Assembly: GCF_963855985.1 (NCBI RefSeq)
Contig: NC_087093.1
Span: 15,515,001 to 15,579,000 of the forward strand
Length of the DNA: 64,000 nucleotides
Origin: Ostrinia nubilalis
Lineage: Eukaryota; Arthropoda; Insecta; Lepidoptera; Crambidae
Direction of reading: 5' to 3'
Positions 10,669 through 21,400 of the stretch are shown here, in pieces; positions within the stretch are counted from its first letter, which is position 1; each line of letters opens with the position of its first letter. The notes under the pieces are model-generated. The model was not told the DNA's origin and did not search any database. It saw only the letters and a list, made by a program, of their open reading frames with translations. Made by a program: the position numbers and the translations under genes.

Positions 10669-12309
10669 TTAGCAGTTGCTGATGTCCGGCAGGGATTCTT
10701 GGCAGTGGTGGTTCCAGCCACTCCAAGCCGAGAAACCGAAGCGTCTGTAGATCAGCTTGGCGCAGTCCGAAGCCTTCGTGATGTCGTCGGTGATAACCTC
10801 TGAAAAAATATCACATTTTAGAGGCATGCATAATTGTCTAGCAAGGCGTTTGGATTTCATCATAATCATCAGATCCTTTTGTATACACTGCAGGCAGGAG
10901 TACCTACTACCTTCTCTAATTTACCAGATTCAAATGGAGTATTTGGCCTACACTCCCTACGCTGACCAGACGGGTTGACAAGCTTCTCCACCATAGAAGA
11001 ACTGGCTATCTTATCTATAACCAAAACACACACGCCCTACTACCAACCAAACCGTGCAGAAAATGCTGCCCACACTGGGTATCGAGCCCGGGACCTCTGG
11101 TTCTAAGTCAGGTTGTCTCAACCGCAGAGGCGGTTAAAGTCTGTAGCTATAGATGTAGTGACCACCATTAGTCCACTCACCAAACGGGAATATTCTCACC
11201 TCTCGTTCCCACCGCTGCAACTCTGTGTAGCCAGGATCTACAGCTTGACCACCATTAAAAACCGTGAAGGTCAAGTCAAGTCAAGCCGTGTGGTGACGGC
11301 AGAGTAGAAATACATTTGTCACCAACCCCTACTCATCCCGCGGGTGTCGTAAGAGGCTCTTAGGGACAACACACCAAACAGAGAACGGGCAGCAGCGCTC
11401 TCTGAAAAACAACAATATTTTAAACTGCGATCTCCAACCCGCCTGCCAAGCGTGGGGATTATGGCAAAACCCTCCACTATAGTGGAGGAGGCTCCAGCAG
11501 TGGAATGTAAAGGGCTGTTGATGATGATGATGAAGGTCAAGTTTGTCCCCTAGTCCACTTACCAGCGCAAGGGATGTGGCAAAGGGCGGAAGGGCTCGAG
11601 CGAGCGCACCACCAGTTGCTGTCGATCTGGAACAGTCCGTAGCCCTTGAACCCGTTCTTTTTTGTCGTAATCTTCCCTGTGTCGCCGCCACTCTCATTCT
11701 CTATCAGGCATACCCCTGCGATATACAAAAATCAAGCAAAGAATATCATTAGAGGTGGATCTTTAGAATTCGTCTTTATTTTCGGTAGATACGAAAAAAA
11801 GGAATCGTTAAGCAGTAAAGTCCCGCTCTAAAATTTGAGGGCTCCAATATTAATTCCAACGACGACCACAATAATAAGGATGTTACTCTGCATTGCGCTT
11901 GATAAATTAATGCACATCTTTACACCGGGCTTTGAACTCAATCAAACTGGTTTTTAATCTGGCCAAAGTACTAAAAAGACCTTGATTTTGATCTTTGGGC
12001 GAAATGACCTTCATGAATAGCAAAACTTTGTCAGTTAGGCAAGAAGTTACCTTTATTTAAAAATATTTTGTTGATATCAAAATGAGTTAGACAAAAGTTG
12101 TAGACGGTTACATTAAATCTCACTCTTCATACGTTGTGGTAAATAGGGTGAATATACATAAGGAAATAAATAAACGTACAATCTCTCATCTGGGACTCCG
12201 GGAACCCTTGTCTCGTCAGCTCAAGCACAATGTCGCACCGCTTGAGTATTTTGGCGTCGCAAGACCACAAAACTGCCACGACGAACAATACGACTGCTAA
12301 TCCTGCCAT
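10669..12309 (-). CDS. Lysozyme-like protein, copy 2 (catalytic Asp replaced by Gly)
   Basis: Exons: 12309-12180 (donor GTACGT), 11715-11563 and 10799-10669, with the same phases as copies 1 and 3, giving 137 aa. The signal peptide is about residues 1-19. All eight structural Cys are kept, and catalytic Glu51 is present in CLIENES. The position of the catalytic Asp is Gly68 ([10 protein letters not shown] against [10 protein letters not shown]). Exon 2 is six bases shorter. Other changes are QIDSNWWC for [13 protein letters not shown] for AWYGW and HCQES for HCQGS. The frame is open and splice sites are normal, so it looks like a functional protein that has lost muramidase activity, as in known insect lysozyme-like proteins that bind bacteria without cleaving them. 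This last point is inference. Confidence 0.9.
11030..11155 (-). mobile_element. SINE remnant in intron 2 of lysozyme copy 2
   Basis: It shares with the copy 1 SINE the stretch CGAGCCCGGGACCTCTGG, then a degenerate tRNA-like head and GGTTAAAG. It is shorter and more diverged than the copy 1 version. Confidence 0.55.
11185..11560 (+). mobile_element. Nested insertion: LINE 3' end inside a CGTTCCCACCGCTGCAACT repeat
   Basis: The outer repeat (11185-11275 and 11531-11550) belongs to the family with CTCTCGTTCCCACCGCTGC, CCAGGATCTACAGCTT and GAAGGTCAAGTTTGTCCC. Inside it, 11276-11530 is an inserted element ending TAAAGGGCTGTTGATGATGATGATG, typical of a lepidopteran LINE 3' end. The target duplication TGAAGGTCAAG is intact on both sides (11265-11275 and 11531-11541). 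Confidence 0.75.
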
Positions 12310-12395
12310 TTTTTTTATTGTTACTGTCTGACTGCTACTGGCTACTTATGTCCAAGGAGTTTTAAATACTGATGCGCTCCGATGCCCGGGAGTGG

Positions 12396-12403
12396 TTTTT
12401 ATA
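12396..12403 (-). promoter_or_regulatory. TATA box of lysozyme copy 2
   Basis: ATAAAAAC-type TATA box (GTATAAAAACC on the minus strand), about 87 nt before the start codon, in the same conserved block as copy 1. Confidence 0.6.
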
Positions 12404-12480
12404 CGCCACGTTTGTCCTGAGACTGTGGGCTTTATCTGTGCGTACTTATGTGAAATCGCAAATGCATTATTAGCATGCGT

Positions 12481-12490
12481 GGGGAATCCT
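12481..12490 (-). promoter_or_regulatory. kappaB-like site of lysozyme copy 2
   Basis: AGGATTCCCC on the minus strand (GGGGAATCCT on plus), 172 nt before the start codon, one base off the Rel consensus. Identical to the copy 3 site. Confidence 0.5.
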
Positions 12491-12661
12491 TCTAACGGTT
12501 GCTTGGGTATCGGGATTAAACGACTGAATTTCGATGAGACGAATGCATTTTGACATTACATTTATAATATAACTGTTTTTAATATTTCTAAATAAAACAG
12601 TTAGAATGTAGGTACACTACCTACTCACGGACACGATAGTCCAGTAAAAACTTATTATAAC

Positions 12662-12856
12662 ATTGGAAGAGGCTTTATCGAAGAAGATGACAGAAGCAGA
12701 GAACATAGAAGATAAACAGACTGCGTAATAGGAACATTTGAAACTTTTTATGATAAGTAAGTGTAGGCATAGATTGTGTAGGTTTATTTAATATTTTTGT
12801 CCTGGAATTTATTGTATGAAGAGAAACAGTGTTGAGAACTACATAGTTAATAAATA
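12662..12856 (+). pseudogene. Relic of Nuf2 exon 8 and 3' UTR (between lysozyme copies 2 and 3)
   Basis: This matches Nuf2 from inside exon 8 through the 3' UTR: ATTGGAAGAGGC, AAGATGACAGAAGCAGAGAA, CATAGAAGATAAAC and TGCGTAATAGGAAC, then the UTR motifs AAGTGTAGG, TGAAGAGAAACAGTG and AATAAATAA. Small deletions and insertions break the frame and no upstream exon is present. It is debris carried along by the lysozyme block duplication. Confidence 0.88.
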
Positions 12857-13446
12857 ACTAAGATTATTATTGTGTAGTACCTACAGAGTTTTTAATTCCG
12901 TAAATTACCTACTTTGCATAGTTACTATCCTAATTTTATTAGTTTTATCTTGCATGGCACTGACGAATATACGTCCAGATTTTAAATAGGAATCATGAAT
13001 ACCTACAGGTTTTCATATAATAAGGAACAATAACTACAACATACAATATGTAATTTGTTTATTTACTTCTTAGCTTATGAAAGGTTATTCAGCTGTTACC
13101 AAGTAGGTAAGTAGTACCAAGTGGTAGTGCAGTGAAAAAAATAGAGTCTCCAAAATCATACTCTTCGCACTACTTTTTGCATCACATCTTAATCTTTAGT
13201 TCTTTGTTAATTTTTATAGTAGGTACCTACTTCTTATCTGTTAGATCGTAGAGCATCTTCTAAGCTTTGGCTAATCATCAATTTTAGTTCTAAGTGGCTT
13301 TTGTCCAGCAGTGGATGACATTTGGCTGAAACTACCGAATGAGTTGGTACAGTCTACAGTCTCCACTACATCACACTATCCTACATTTTTGTTACATAAT
13401 AGCACTTTACAACTAACATAAGATATCACATGTTTATTTTGGATGC

Positions 13447-14846
13447 TTAGCAGTTGCTGATGTCAGGCAGGGATCCTTGGCAGTGGTTCCTCCAGCCATA
13501 CCAAGCCCTGAAGCCATGGCGTTTGTAGATCTTCTTAGCGCAGGTCGAAGCCTTCGTGATGTCGTCGGTGATAACCTCTGTAAGAATATCACATATTAGT
13601 GGCATGCTTAATTTTTGGATTTCATCATCATAATCATCGGTCTAGTCTATTGATCACCCAGGTGATCAAAGTGGACTTCCAGCGACAATTTAGTGTCCAT
13701 TGATACGATGCCCCAGTTAAATTATTATTTTAGTGTCCTTTGATCACCTATAAATAAATCATACCTCTGAATAGTGATCAAAGTGGAATAGACCTATTTA
13801 TCAGGTCCCTTATTAGTATACATTGCAGGAGCACGAACTTCTTGAAGTTAGACTAGTACTAGAGGCAAAAACTAAAGGTTTGGCCTGGACTCCCCACGCT
13901 TACAAGTGGCGAGCTTCACCCGGAATCTTCAACCATAGAGTAGCTACCTAATCTTATTTCTAACTGCCGAAACACAACAATGCTGTTAAAATTGTTGAAG
14001 AACGAACAGGCATAGGTAAGAAGACGGTGGTAGCTAGCTAGGCGGACTTAGAACAAGTCCTATCACCAATCAAAATTTTGGCCCAACTGGGAATACAACC
14101 CGGGACCTCTGGGATTACTCACCAGCGCAAGTGACGTGGCAGTCTTTGCCGGCGGGGCCCGACCGAGTGCACCAATATTTGTCGTTGATCTGGAACAGTC
14201 CGTAGTCCTTTGACCCATTCTTGTTTGTTGGGGAGACCTTCCCAGTGTTGCCGGCACTCTCATTCTCCACCAGGCACACCCCTGCGATAAAAAAAAGTTT
14301 AAGATACACTATTCATTAGAGGCCGTTCAACTTCGGTCGCCATGAAAAAAAAATATCGTAAAGTATTATTCGTCTCCTGTACAAGTAGGTATAATCGTAC
14401 GACCGGACCACGGTAGCCGGACCGTTCTAAAATTTTAAGGCTACAATATTCATTTATTCGATACCAAAACAACAAAAATTAATGGTTTTTAGTCCGGACA
14501 ATACTAAGAACTTGATTTTAATCTTTGGGCGATAAGACCTTCATAAAGAAATATCGGCAAGAAACTAGGTAGGTAAGAAGTTACCTTTATTTAAAAACTT
14601 TTTTAAATTACCTATACAATAACGTTAAATAAATGCATATATCCACAACAAGGGTTAAAATAAATTGAGTTATTGTTACCTAAGACAGACATTAGGAAGT
14701 AAAAAAAACTTACAATCTCTTATCTGGGACTCCGGGAAACCTTGACTCCTCAGCTCACGCGCAATGTCGCACCGCTTCAGTATTTTAGCTTCGATAGACC
14801 ACAAAGCTGCCACGACGAACAATACAACGACTGCTAATCTTGCCAT
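13447..14846 (-). CDS. c-type lysozyme, copy 3 (catalytic residues intact)
   Basis: Exons: 14846-14714, 14281-14123 and 13577-13447, 140 aa, with the same phases as copies 1 and 2. The signal peptide is [20 protein letters not shown], with mature start KILKRCDIA. Glu52 (CLVENES) and Asp70 ([13 protein letters not shown]) are kept, with eight Cys and the ending [12 protein letters not shown]. An upstream in-frame ATG exists at 14987, but the signal peptide and the matching starts in the other copies favour 14846. Exon 2 is almost identical to copy 1, while the signal and mature N-terminus (AKILKRCDI) resemble copy 2. This mosaic pattern suggests gene conversion. Intron 2 is shortened: a SINE remnant ends within a few bases of the exon 2 donor. 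Confidence 0.94.
13639..13794. mobile_element. MITE with GGTCTATTCCACTTTGATCAC-type ends (lysozyme copy 3 intron 2)
   Basis: The ends are inverted (GGTCTAGTCTATTGATCACC against GTGATCAAAGTGGAATAGACC), with internal repeats of GGTGATCAAAGTGGA. A related copy is at 16117-16262. Copies 1 and 2 lack it, so it arrived after the duplications. Confidence 0.75.
14040..14112 (-). mobile_element. SINE remnant in intron 2 of lysozyme copy 3
   Basis: It shares GGTGGTAGCTA and CCCGGGACCTCTGG with the SINE of copies 1 and 2. The tRNA-like head is deleted, and the remnant ends just before the exon 2 donor (GTGAGT at 14117-14122). Confidence 0.55.
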
Positions 14847-14931
14847 TTTTATTTTTAAAGTTATTATCTGACTGCTATTGACTATATCCAAGAAGTTTTC
14901 AAAACTGATACGCTGCAATGCCCGGGAGTGG

Positions 14932-14939
14932 TTTATATA
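14932..14939 (-). promoter_or_regulatory. TATA box of lysozyme copy 3
   Basis: TATATAAA on the minus strand, about 86 nt before the start codon, preceded by the conserved GGCG block. Confidence 0.7.
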
Positions 14940-15008
14940 CGCCAAGTTTTCCTGAGACTGCTTATCTGTGTGTATGTGAAGTCGCATGCATTGTTAGTAT
15001 ACGTAATA

Positions 15009-15018
15009 GGGGAATCCT
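15009..15018 (-). promoter_or_regulatory. kappaB-like site of lysozyme copy 3
   Basis: AGGATTCCCC on the minus strand (GGGGAATCCT on plus), 163 nt before the start codon, identical to copy 2. Confidence 0.5.
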
Positions 15019-15295
15019 TCAAGCTAACGGTTTCTTGGGTGTCGGGACTTAACTCTCATCGATCAGATGAATGAACTCTGACATTTTTAGATAACTCGAT
15101 TGCCTTTAATTTTATAATAGGTAGTAGGTATTAATTACAGAATAGCTAGCTGCATAACTGAGAAGGTAAATCAACCAAAATCACTTCATGGTATAATTTA
15201 TGTTATCATTATATTGTTCAAGCTTTTAAATTAATACAGCATTTTTGTGTTCCGACAATTGGAGGTAAGATAACCACAATAACCAGTCAAAAATC

Positions 15296-15480
15296 AAAAT
15301 CAAAATCAAAAATAATTATTCAGTTTAGACCACAAGTGGCACTTATGTTCCTCTGTGGTTGAGGATTCCGAGTGAAGCTCTCTTCGACCTGATCATAATT
15401 TTCCGTCAGGTGAGATGCACACCAAGAGTTGTGGATAAAAACAACTTATTTATAAGTTCTTCCACATAGAGAGCACCTCA
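15296..15480 (-). mobile_element. LINE 3' end-like repeat with (AAAATC)n
   Basis: CAAAAATCAAAATCAAAATC runs into a GC-richer body with CTCTTCGACCTGATCA. Short A/T-rich tandem tails of this kind mark 3' ends of CR1/L2-like LINEs in Lepidoptera. The class is inferred from style only. Confidence 0.4.
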
Positions 15481-16975
15481 CAAACCATAAATTAAATTCC
15501 AGAAACGATTATTTCTTTGCACCGACATTTTTTTACTTTATATCTACATATAATTAACCGCCTTCATTTCGAATATCAGCTTGAACTCATCACCTTTTTA
15601 TTAACTTGGCTGTACGTGCGTATTAAAAGGTATCAGGTAGAATTATCGCGGCGAAATTATTTATGATACTCGTACATAACATATTGTATACAAGTTTTAT
15701 TTATAAAATGATTAAAAGTGTATTTGTTTCGCTCTTGATAACGATTGACCCGAGGCTGAGGACATACGTTGTTTGTATATTATTATGCTACAAAGAACTT
15801 AAAGGCTTATTATGATTCAAAGGCCTTACACACATGTCCTTGGTGGAGCATGTGCATTATAAAAGGTGTAGTAAACATCGAGTAAAGAAGGCCAATGAAA
15901 AGGCGATGATACTCTTGATCACACATACTGAAGTGTGCCAGTCTTTTAAAATAGACACTGCAGGTGATTTTCTGGCAATTGGACATCGTTTTATATCTCC
16001 CTGCTATGCTATCATTTAGAAAGTTGGTACCTACTCAGTTTAAATGTGCCAAAGATGTCAACAACAATCTTCAGTGTTCCATCGGACTAGCGTTTTGAAA
16101 TGTAGAGCGTTAAAACGGTCTATTCCACTTTAATCACCTGGATTTGATCACCCAGGTGATCAAAGTGGACTCCAGGCGATACTCTGGTCTGGTGTCCGTT
16201 GATCACCCCATGGATAAGATCACCTAGGTGATCAAAGTGGACTACTTATCCATGGGTGATCAAAATTATACAACAAAATATACCATGGCTGTAGAACAGA
16301 TTAAAATAAAATAGGTCTGAGCTTGGAAATAAATAAATAAATTAGGTAGAGTGGTAGAAGAATAGGAACTTAATATGTAAAAGTTTTTAAGACAATGTGC
16401 CTTTATTCAATATTTTTCCCCTGTTGAATACTGGCCATAACAATAACAAACACAGTGACTTCTCGTTATCGATTTGAGCAATTCGGATGAGGAAAGAACA
16501 TTTCAATAATACACAGGCGCCTAGGCGTGATGATTCATTATACCTACAATCTACAAATTAGTTATCATATATCATAGAGAGGGAATTCACCTATTTTTTA
16601 TAGCATTGATGCAATGCTATTTGCTTAATGACAGAATCACTTCAATATTTTTTTTAACCATGAAATCTTTTTAACACTAAGTATCACTAGGTACTTTACC
16701 AGGTATTAGTATAATTTCCAAGTAGGCATGTAATTAATTGTTTTGTTCATGAAATAGTAAAACAAAATGAATACATTTAAATAATTATTGTTAGTAGCTT
16801 AGAAGATAACATTTTACCGTCGTTTTCCTGTTTGGCTAATAATTTCATAAAACCTTCATATTTGTATTAAACTAGATAGGATCATTTGTTAATTACTAAT
16901 AATACAATTAATTATATTTCAACCATTTATTTCTATAATTAAACTAAATATTCCATAATAAAAAAAACAACTTAA
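15481..16975. other. Intergenic, no gene; one MITE
   Basis: Spacer between the lysozyme cluster and the micro-exon gene. It holds a second copy of the GGTCTATTCCACTTT MITE at about 16117-16262, whose right end is not clear, with nested inverted GGTGATCAAAGTGGAC motifs. The remainder is AT-rich and I see nothing else in it. Confidence 0.5.
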
Positions 16976-17216
16976 CTACGGCTTACTACTAACATTAGTG
17001 GTTATTGGAGTAGTGGTATCAATGACTTTTGTTGGGAAGCTTAAAATGGTGGTAGGGTTACCACTAGTGGCCGTGGGGATGGTATTAGTGCTTGGGAGAA
17101 TGGTCAGTTCCTCTCTCCTAGTGGTCAGGATGTCAGCTACATTGGCCACAGTTGAAGCAACATGCCTGGAGTCTGAGGTTCCTTCGATTGGTTCCTCTGT
17201 TATGTGGTGGTCAGCG
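16976..17216 (-). CDS. Candidate alternative last exon of the micro-exon gene (Ser/Thr-rich tail)
   Basis: A 79-codon open frame rich in Thr and Ser (EGTSDSR, LPSTNTIPTATSGNPTT, DTTTPITTNVSSKP-stop) lies behind a good polypyrimidine tract. It would join the exon ending at 18414, where GTC AT|GTGAGA is a good donor, in frame as Ile-Ala-Asp if the acceptor is AAG|CGC at 17217. The stronger-looking acceptor TTTTAG at 17233 gives a stop after seven codons. Composition suggests an O-glycosylated stalk or tail. Without splicing, the gene stops at TGA 18412-18410. Confidence 0.45.
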
Positions 17217-18217
17217 CTTGGGTTGGCATCCGCTAAAATGATAAAAATATGTTTACTTTTATAAAGGAATTGTCTTTAGCTAGTTTGAATCACACTAGAT
17301 TATCTTATTTGAGCTGATCACATAAACTCTAAAATGTTTTCGCCACAAAGTTATATTTGGATAGGTTATTTTTTAAGGATTTTAGAGCTAAAGATTGAAG
17401 TTGATTAAGAGAAATGTAGAGAAAAATAGATTATGTGGTAATACTTAAGTATTTTCTGCCATTGTCCGCGGCCGACCTTCTAGTATTATTCAAATTTCTG
17501 AAAATAAAATTATAGAATTACATTAGTTATTACCTAGATATTTATTTAAATGGGGTATTAAGTATTAAGGGAAATCAGGCCATCGTAAGTAACAACTAAA
17601 ATAGGACGTCTGACCTGTCTACAAAAAAAGTAAACACCACAAATACCTTCGTAATTGTGGCGTTTAGACTTAATTTCCATAGGTATATTCTATCCCAACA
17701 CTGGGCTTAATCCTAAAGTAGACCGGCTATAAAATTGAAAGAAAGAAAGAAAGAAAGAAAAGTATTTATTCGATTAATTGTGAGCAAAATTATATTTATT
17801 TCTGATAGGACGATAACGACGAAGTGGACGCTGATTGTAAAACGGTTCACGGAATTCTCATAAACCTGCCATTTGTAAATAATGTCTAACAATCGATTAG
17901 TTGTATACCTAATTGATTGTGAAAGATTTGCAAATGACAGGAACAAATTATGGAACATTAAAGTATTTGTTAGCTAAGTGCGTATATACAAGGTAAATGC
18001 CTCGTCAGACAGAAAACGTGGCTGGTCTCGGCATAGCAGTTTTCAGGAACCATGCTTTTGGTAAATTAGTTCAAAAGTTGTCAAAACCAACTGAAAAATT
18101 AAACGTAGTTCCGTCCTACTGAATTTCAGCCACAAAAAGCTTGACCCAATTCTTGAGATGGAATCTTGCTTAATTCGTAACTTTAGCTTTTTAAACGACT
18201 GAGGCTGAGTTGACATT

Positions 18218-18322
18218 AAGGCTGAGTTGCACCACCTAAATTTAACCGGTGCTTTTTGTATGGAATTTGACTGATTTTTGACGTTTGTCAAAGTTAAAGT
18301 AAGATGGTGCAACCCAGCCTAA
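18218..18322. mobile_element. MITE with AGGCTGAGTTGCACCA ends
   Basis: About 105 bp with inverted ends AGGCTGAGTTGCACCACC and GATGGTGCAACCCAGCCT. Relatives are at 21951-22070 and, truncated, at 27605-27660, all within this gene. Confidence 0.8.
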
Positions 18323-18409
18323 GAATCAAAGAATGTAACTCTATGTAACTGTTTGTTGTCCCAAATAAAAAGAAAAAAAAAGAAATGAGATGGGATTTTG
18401 AGATTATTC

Positions 18410-21400
18410 TCACATGACTTCCATGATGTCTTTTGTGACAGTAGAGCCGTCATCGAGGCTGAACACGGCCTGGTACTGGCCGTCGTACTCCTCGCTATAC
18501 TTGTCGATGTGGATCGTTATCGCCGATGAAGACACCTGGAATTAAATATCCTTGTACATTTTACACTGCGCTTCTATTCCCAAACTAAGCAAAGCTTGTA
18601 CTATGGGTAAGTACTAGGCAACGGATATAAACATACTTAAATACTTTTTTTTTGTAAATACATACTTATTATACATGCAAAACACCCAGTCCAATACAAA
18701 CAAATATGTTCATGCACACAAATGTTTGTACCTCAGATCATAGAAGTTTGTACTGTGCGGGAATCGAACCCGCTACCTCCGGAATAGTAGTCCCTTTCGA
18801 ACCACTACACCAAACGGCCGATGTACAACGAATTGGAGACTAGTTAGGAAGTAGGATGCTGGAAGTTTTTTTTTCTTTCGATGGTGAATTGATTTCGCCC
18901 ACCCTCCGGAAAAATAACCCTAGATACGTCAATGAGCACTCACCTTAAATGTGGCAGGTGATGAAGTCTGGTCTGGATCCACCAAATTGCTCTCCAATTC
19001 TTCAGCGTTTGTGGGAGACGTGAGCGGTATACCATTTGCATAAACCTGTGAATATTTGGCTGAATCATTTTAGGGTCAAAAATATAAGTTATAGTTTAAG
19101 AGTAGGATAAGTGGTACGCAAGTTTGTACACAAGAACAGTTGTGCTTGTTGTATGCCCTTTGAGAGTCGATGATTAGTCATTCAATATAGGTTTAATGAG
19201 TATTTCTCAAAAAAAATGTACGTAACGAAACGGTAGTAACGAAATAGTAAGGCCATAAGGCTTGTTATACATTGGCGAAATATTGTGAATGCTCTTCATT
19301 TATTCAATTCGAAATATTTGTAAATATGCACCCAAATACGGGGTAATATTAAGGGGTTAGAAATAAAATAAGGGAGTAATCATTCATACTATTTTAATAA
19401 AATTATTTTTGTTCCATCATGTTTATCCATTTTGAGTCGTTCTCTGTAAGCTTTTTGCCTTTCGGCATTGGTTTTTGGCGGCATTCCTAAAAAAACAAAA
19501 GAAGTAATCACATAAAAACGTAATCTGAATGATTTGATAATTTTTTGCTGGTGGCACTTCTGTAAAGCAGATAGTATTCAATCAATTAACGCTCTATATT
19601 TTTTGAAATAAATTAAGTAGTGAATATTACTATGCTTAGTCAGGTAATAACAGTATACACTCAGCATTATGTTGTATTTTTTCGTAACGTAACGAAATTC
19701 GTAAAAAACGTAACGAAATATTAGACAAAATGAGATCAGAAACAAGTATTTTTTTGATAAAATTTGTTACAGCAAATATAAAAGCTTACTAAATGTTCGT
19801 ACCACACGTATTACAAAAAATGGTTAAATGAAGACTTACCGTTCTATATAAAATCGCTGATTTTACTGCCTGTTACGAAAAAGTAATCCCACAAAACACA
19901 CACGTTTTCACTAATTTTCGCGATAGATGTTATGGCGGAGACGTCAGGCCAACAGCCATTCAGAGTGCAGCTATTGTTGTCCGTGTAAAATAAATACGGA
20001 ATTGTTCAGAAACCATGGGAAAGTATAAATAAATCGTAACTAAAGAGTAAATAACGAAATAGTAAATGAGAGCGACTCATTTTGTTTTTTTGCTTTAAAT
20101 TGCCAATTCATTATGACACCCCATAGAAAATCAATTTGATACAAAAACTGCGATAACTGTAGAACGATAATACAAAGAAATTTACAATAATTTAGTTACG
20201 TATCGCATTTTATGAAACAAAAATACATGAAAAAGCTAGGGTGGCAAACAGGTTTTTGTATGAAAGGTAAAAAAGGACTATTTTTAAAATATCTAAATAT
20301 TTGGTAATAAGTAGGATTATAGCTATAATTCTTCGTTATCTTAAAGATTAATATTCATCCTTCAAAATTGTGTGTGTGTTTTTTTTGTGTGATGATTTAT
20401 AAATATAAAACTTTTGAACTGTTTCAAAGCACACTTTTTTTTTTTCAAAATGTACATTTTTTTTGAGAAATACTCTAATATAATTTAACTTACTTTTTCA
20501 ACGTTGCAAGTTTTAGCACATTGGTATTTGATAGCCTGCTCGAACGGTTCGTTTTCTTTGGGAGCGTCGACCTTTTCAAATGTTGGTATTGTGACATCTG
20601 AAACCACGCAAAAAGATTAAATTTAAAACTCTACAATATAATAGAAAAACCAGAAAATGTAACATTATAAATATGAACCTAAAATCATTCAACCTAAGCT
20701 AGCAAATAAATTAAGTAAAAATTCGAAGTAAACGCTCACTTTACTTCGAACTTCAAAGTTACTGTAATCGATCTGAAGCAAGTTCAACTTTAACTATGTC
20801 TCAATTTACTTTGAAATATTTTAATTTCATAAGTTTATTGACATTTGTTTATATTTATCGATGAATGAAGTGCTTTGTTTTGCTTTACCTGGTGCTGTAA
20901 GTAAAGAAATACAGGGTAAATAAGACCATTTATTAAGTAGGTAAATTCAATTAATCAATCGTTTGTTTCTTTTTTTTTTAAAAAGCATACAAAATGAAAA
21001 AAACTTACAGTTGTCTGAAAAGAAAATACCAAGAAGTTTCATTTATAGAAGACATTTATTAAACTGTAATTTTGAATTACTGTAAGTCCTGAAACTAAGC
21101 TAGTCTCAGAATTTTTAAGACACTCACTGTCTATAACCGCTAAAAGGGTTTCGTAGGTCTGGTTCCCTTCTTTGAACACCCCTTTGTAGACGCAGGAGTG
21201 ACTATCTTCGAAGCTGCATGAGAAGTAGTACATCATAAATACATTCTTGCAAATGGTTGCCTAGAAATGTCTATAATAAATGTTGCTTTTTTGTTTTGCC
21301 TCGGCATAGTAGAATAGGAACACCCATCACGGATATCATAAAAGGCGACCAGCAAGATCCAGTGTCGAGACCAAATGAGCTGTTTTTGATTGATCTCAGC

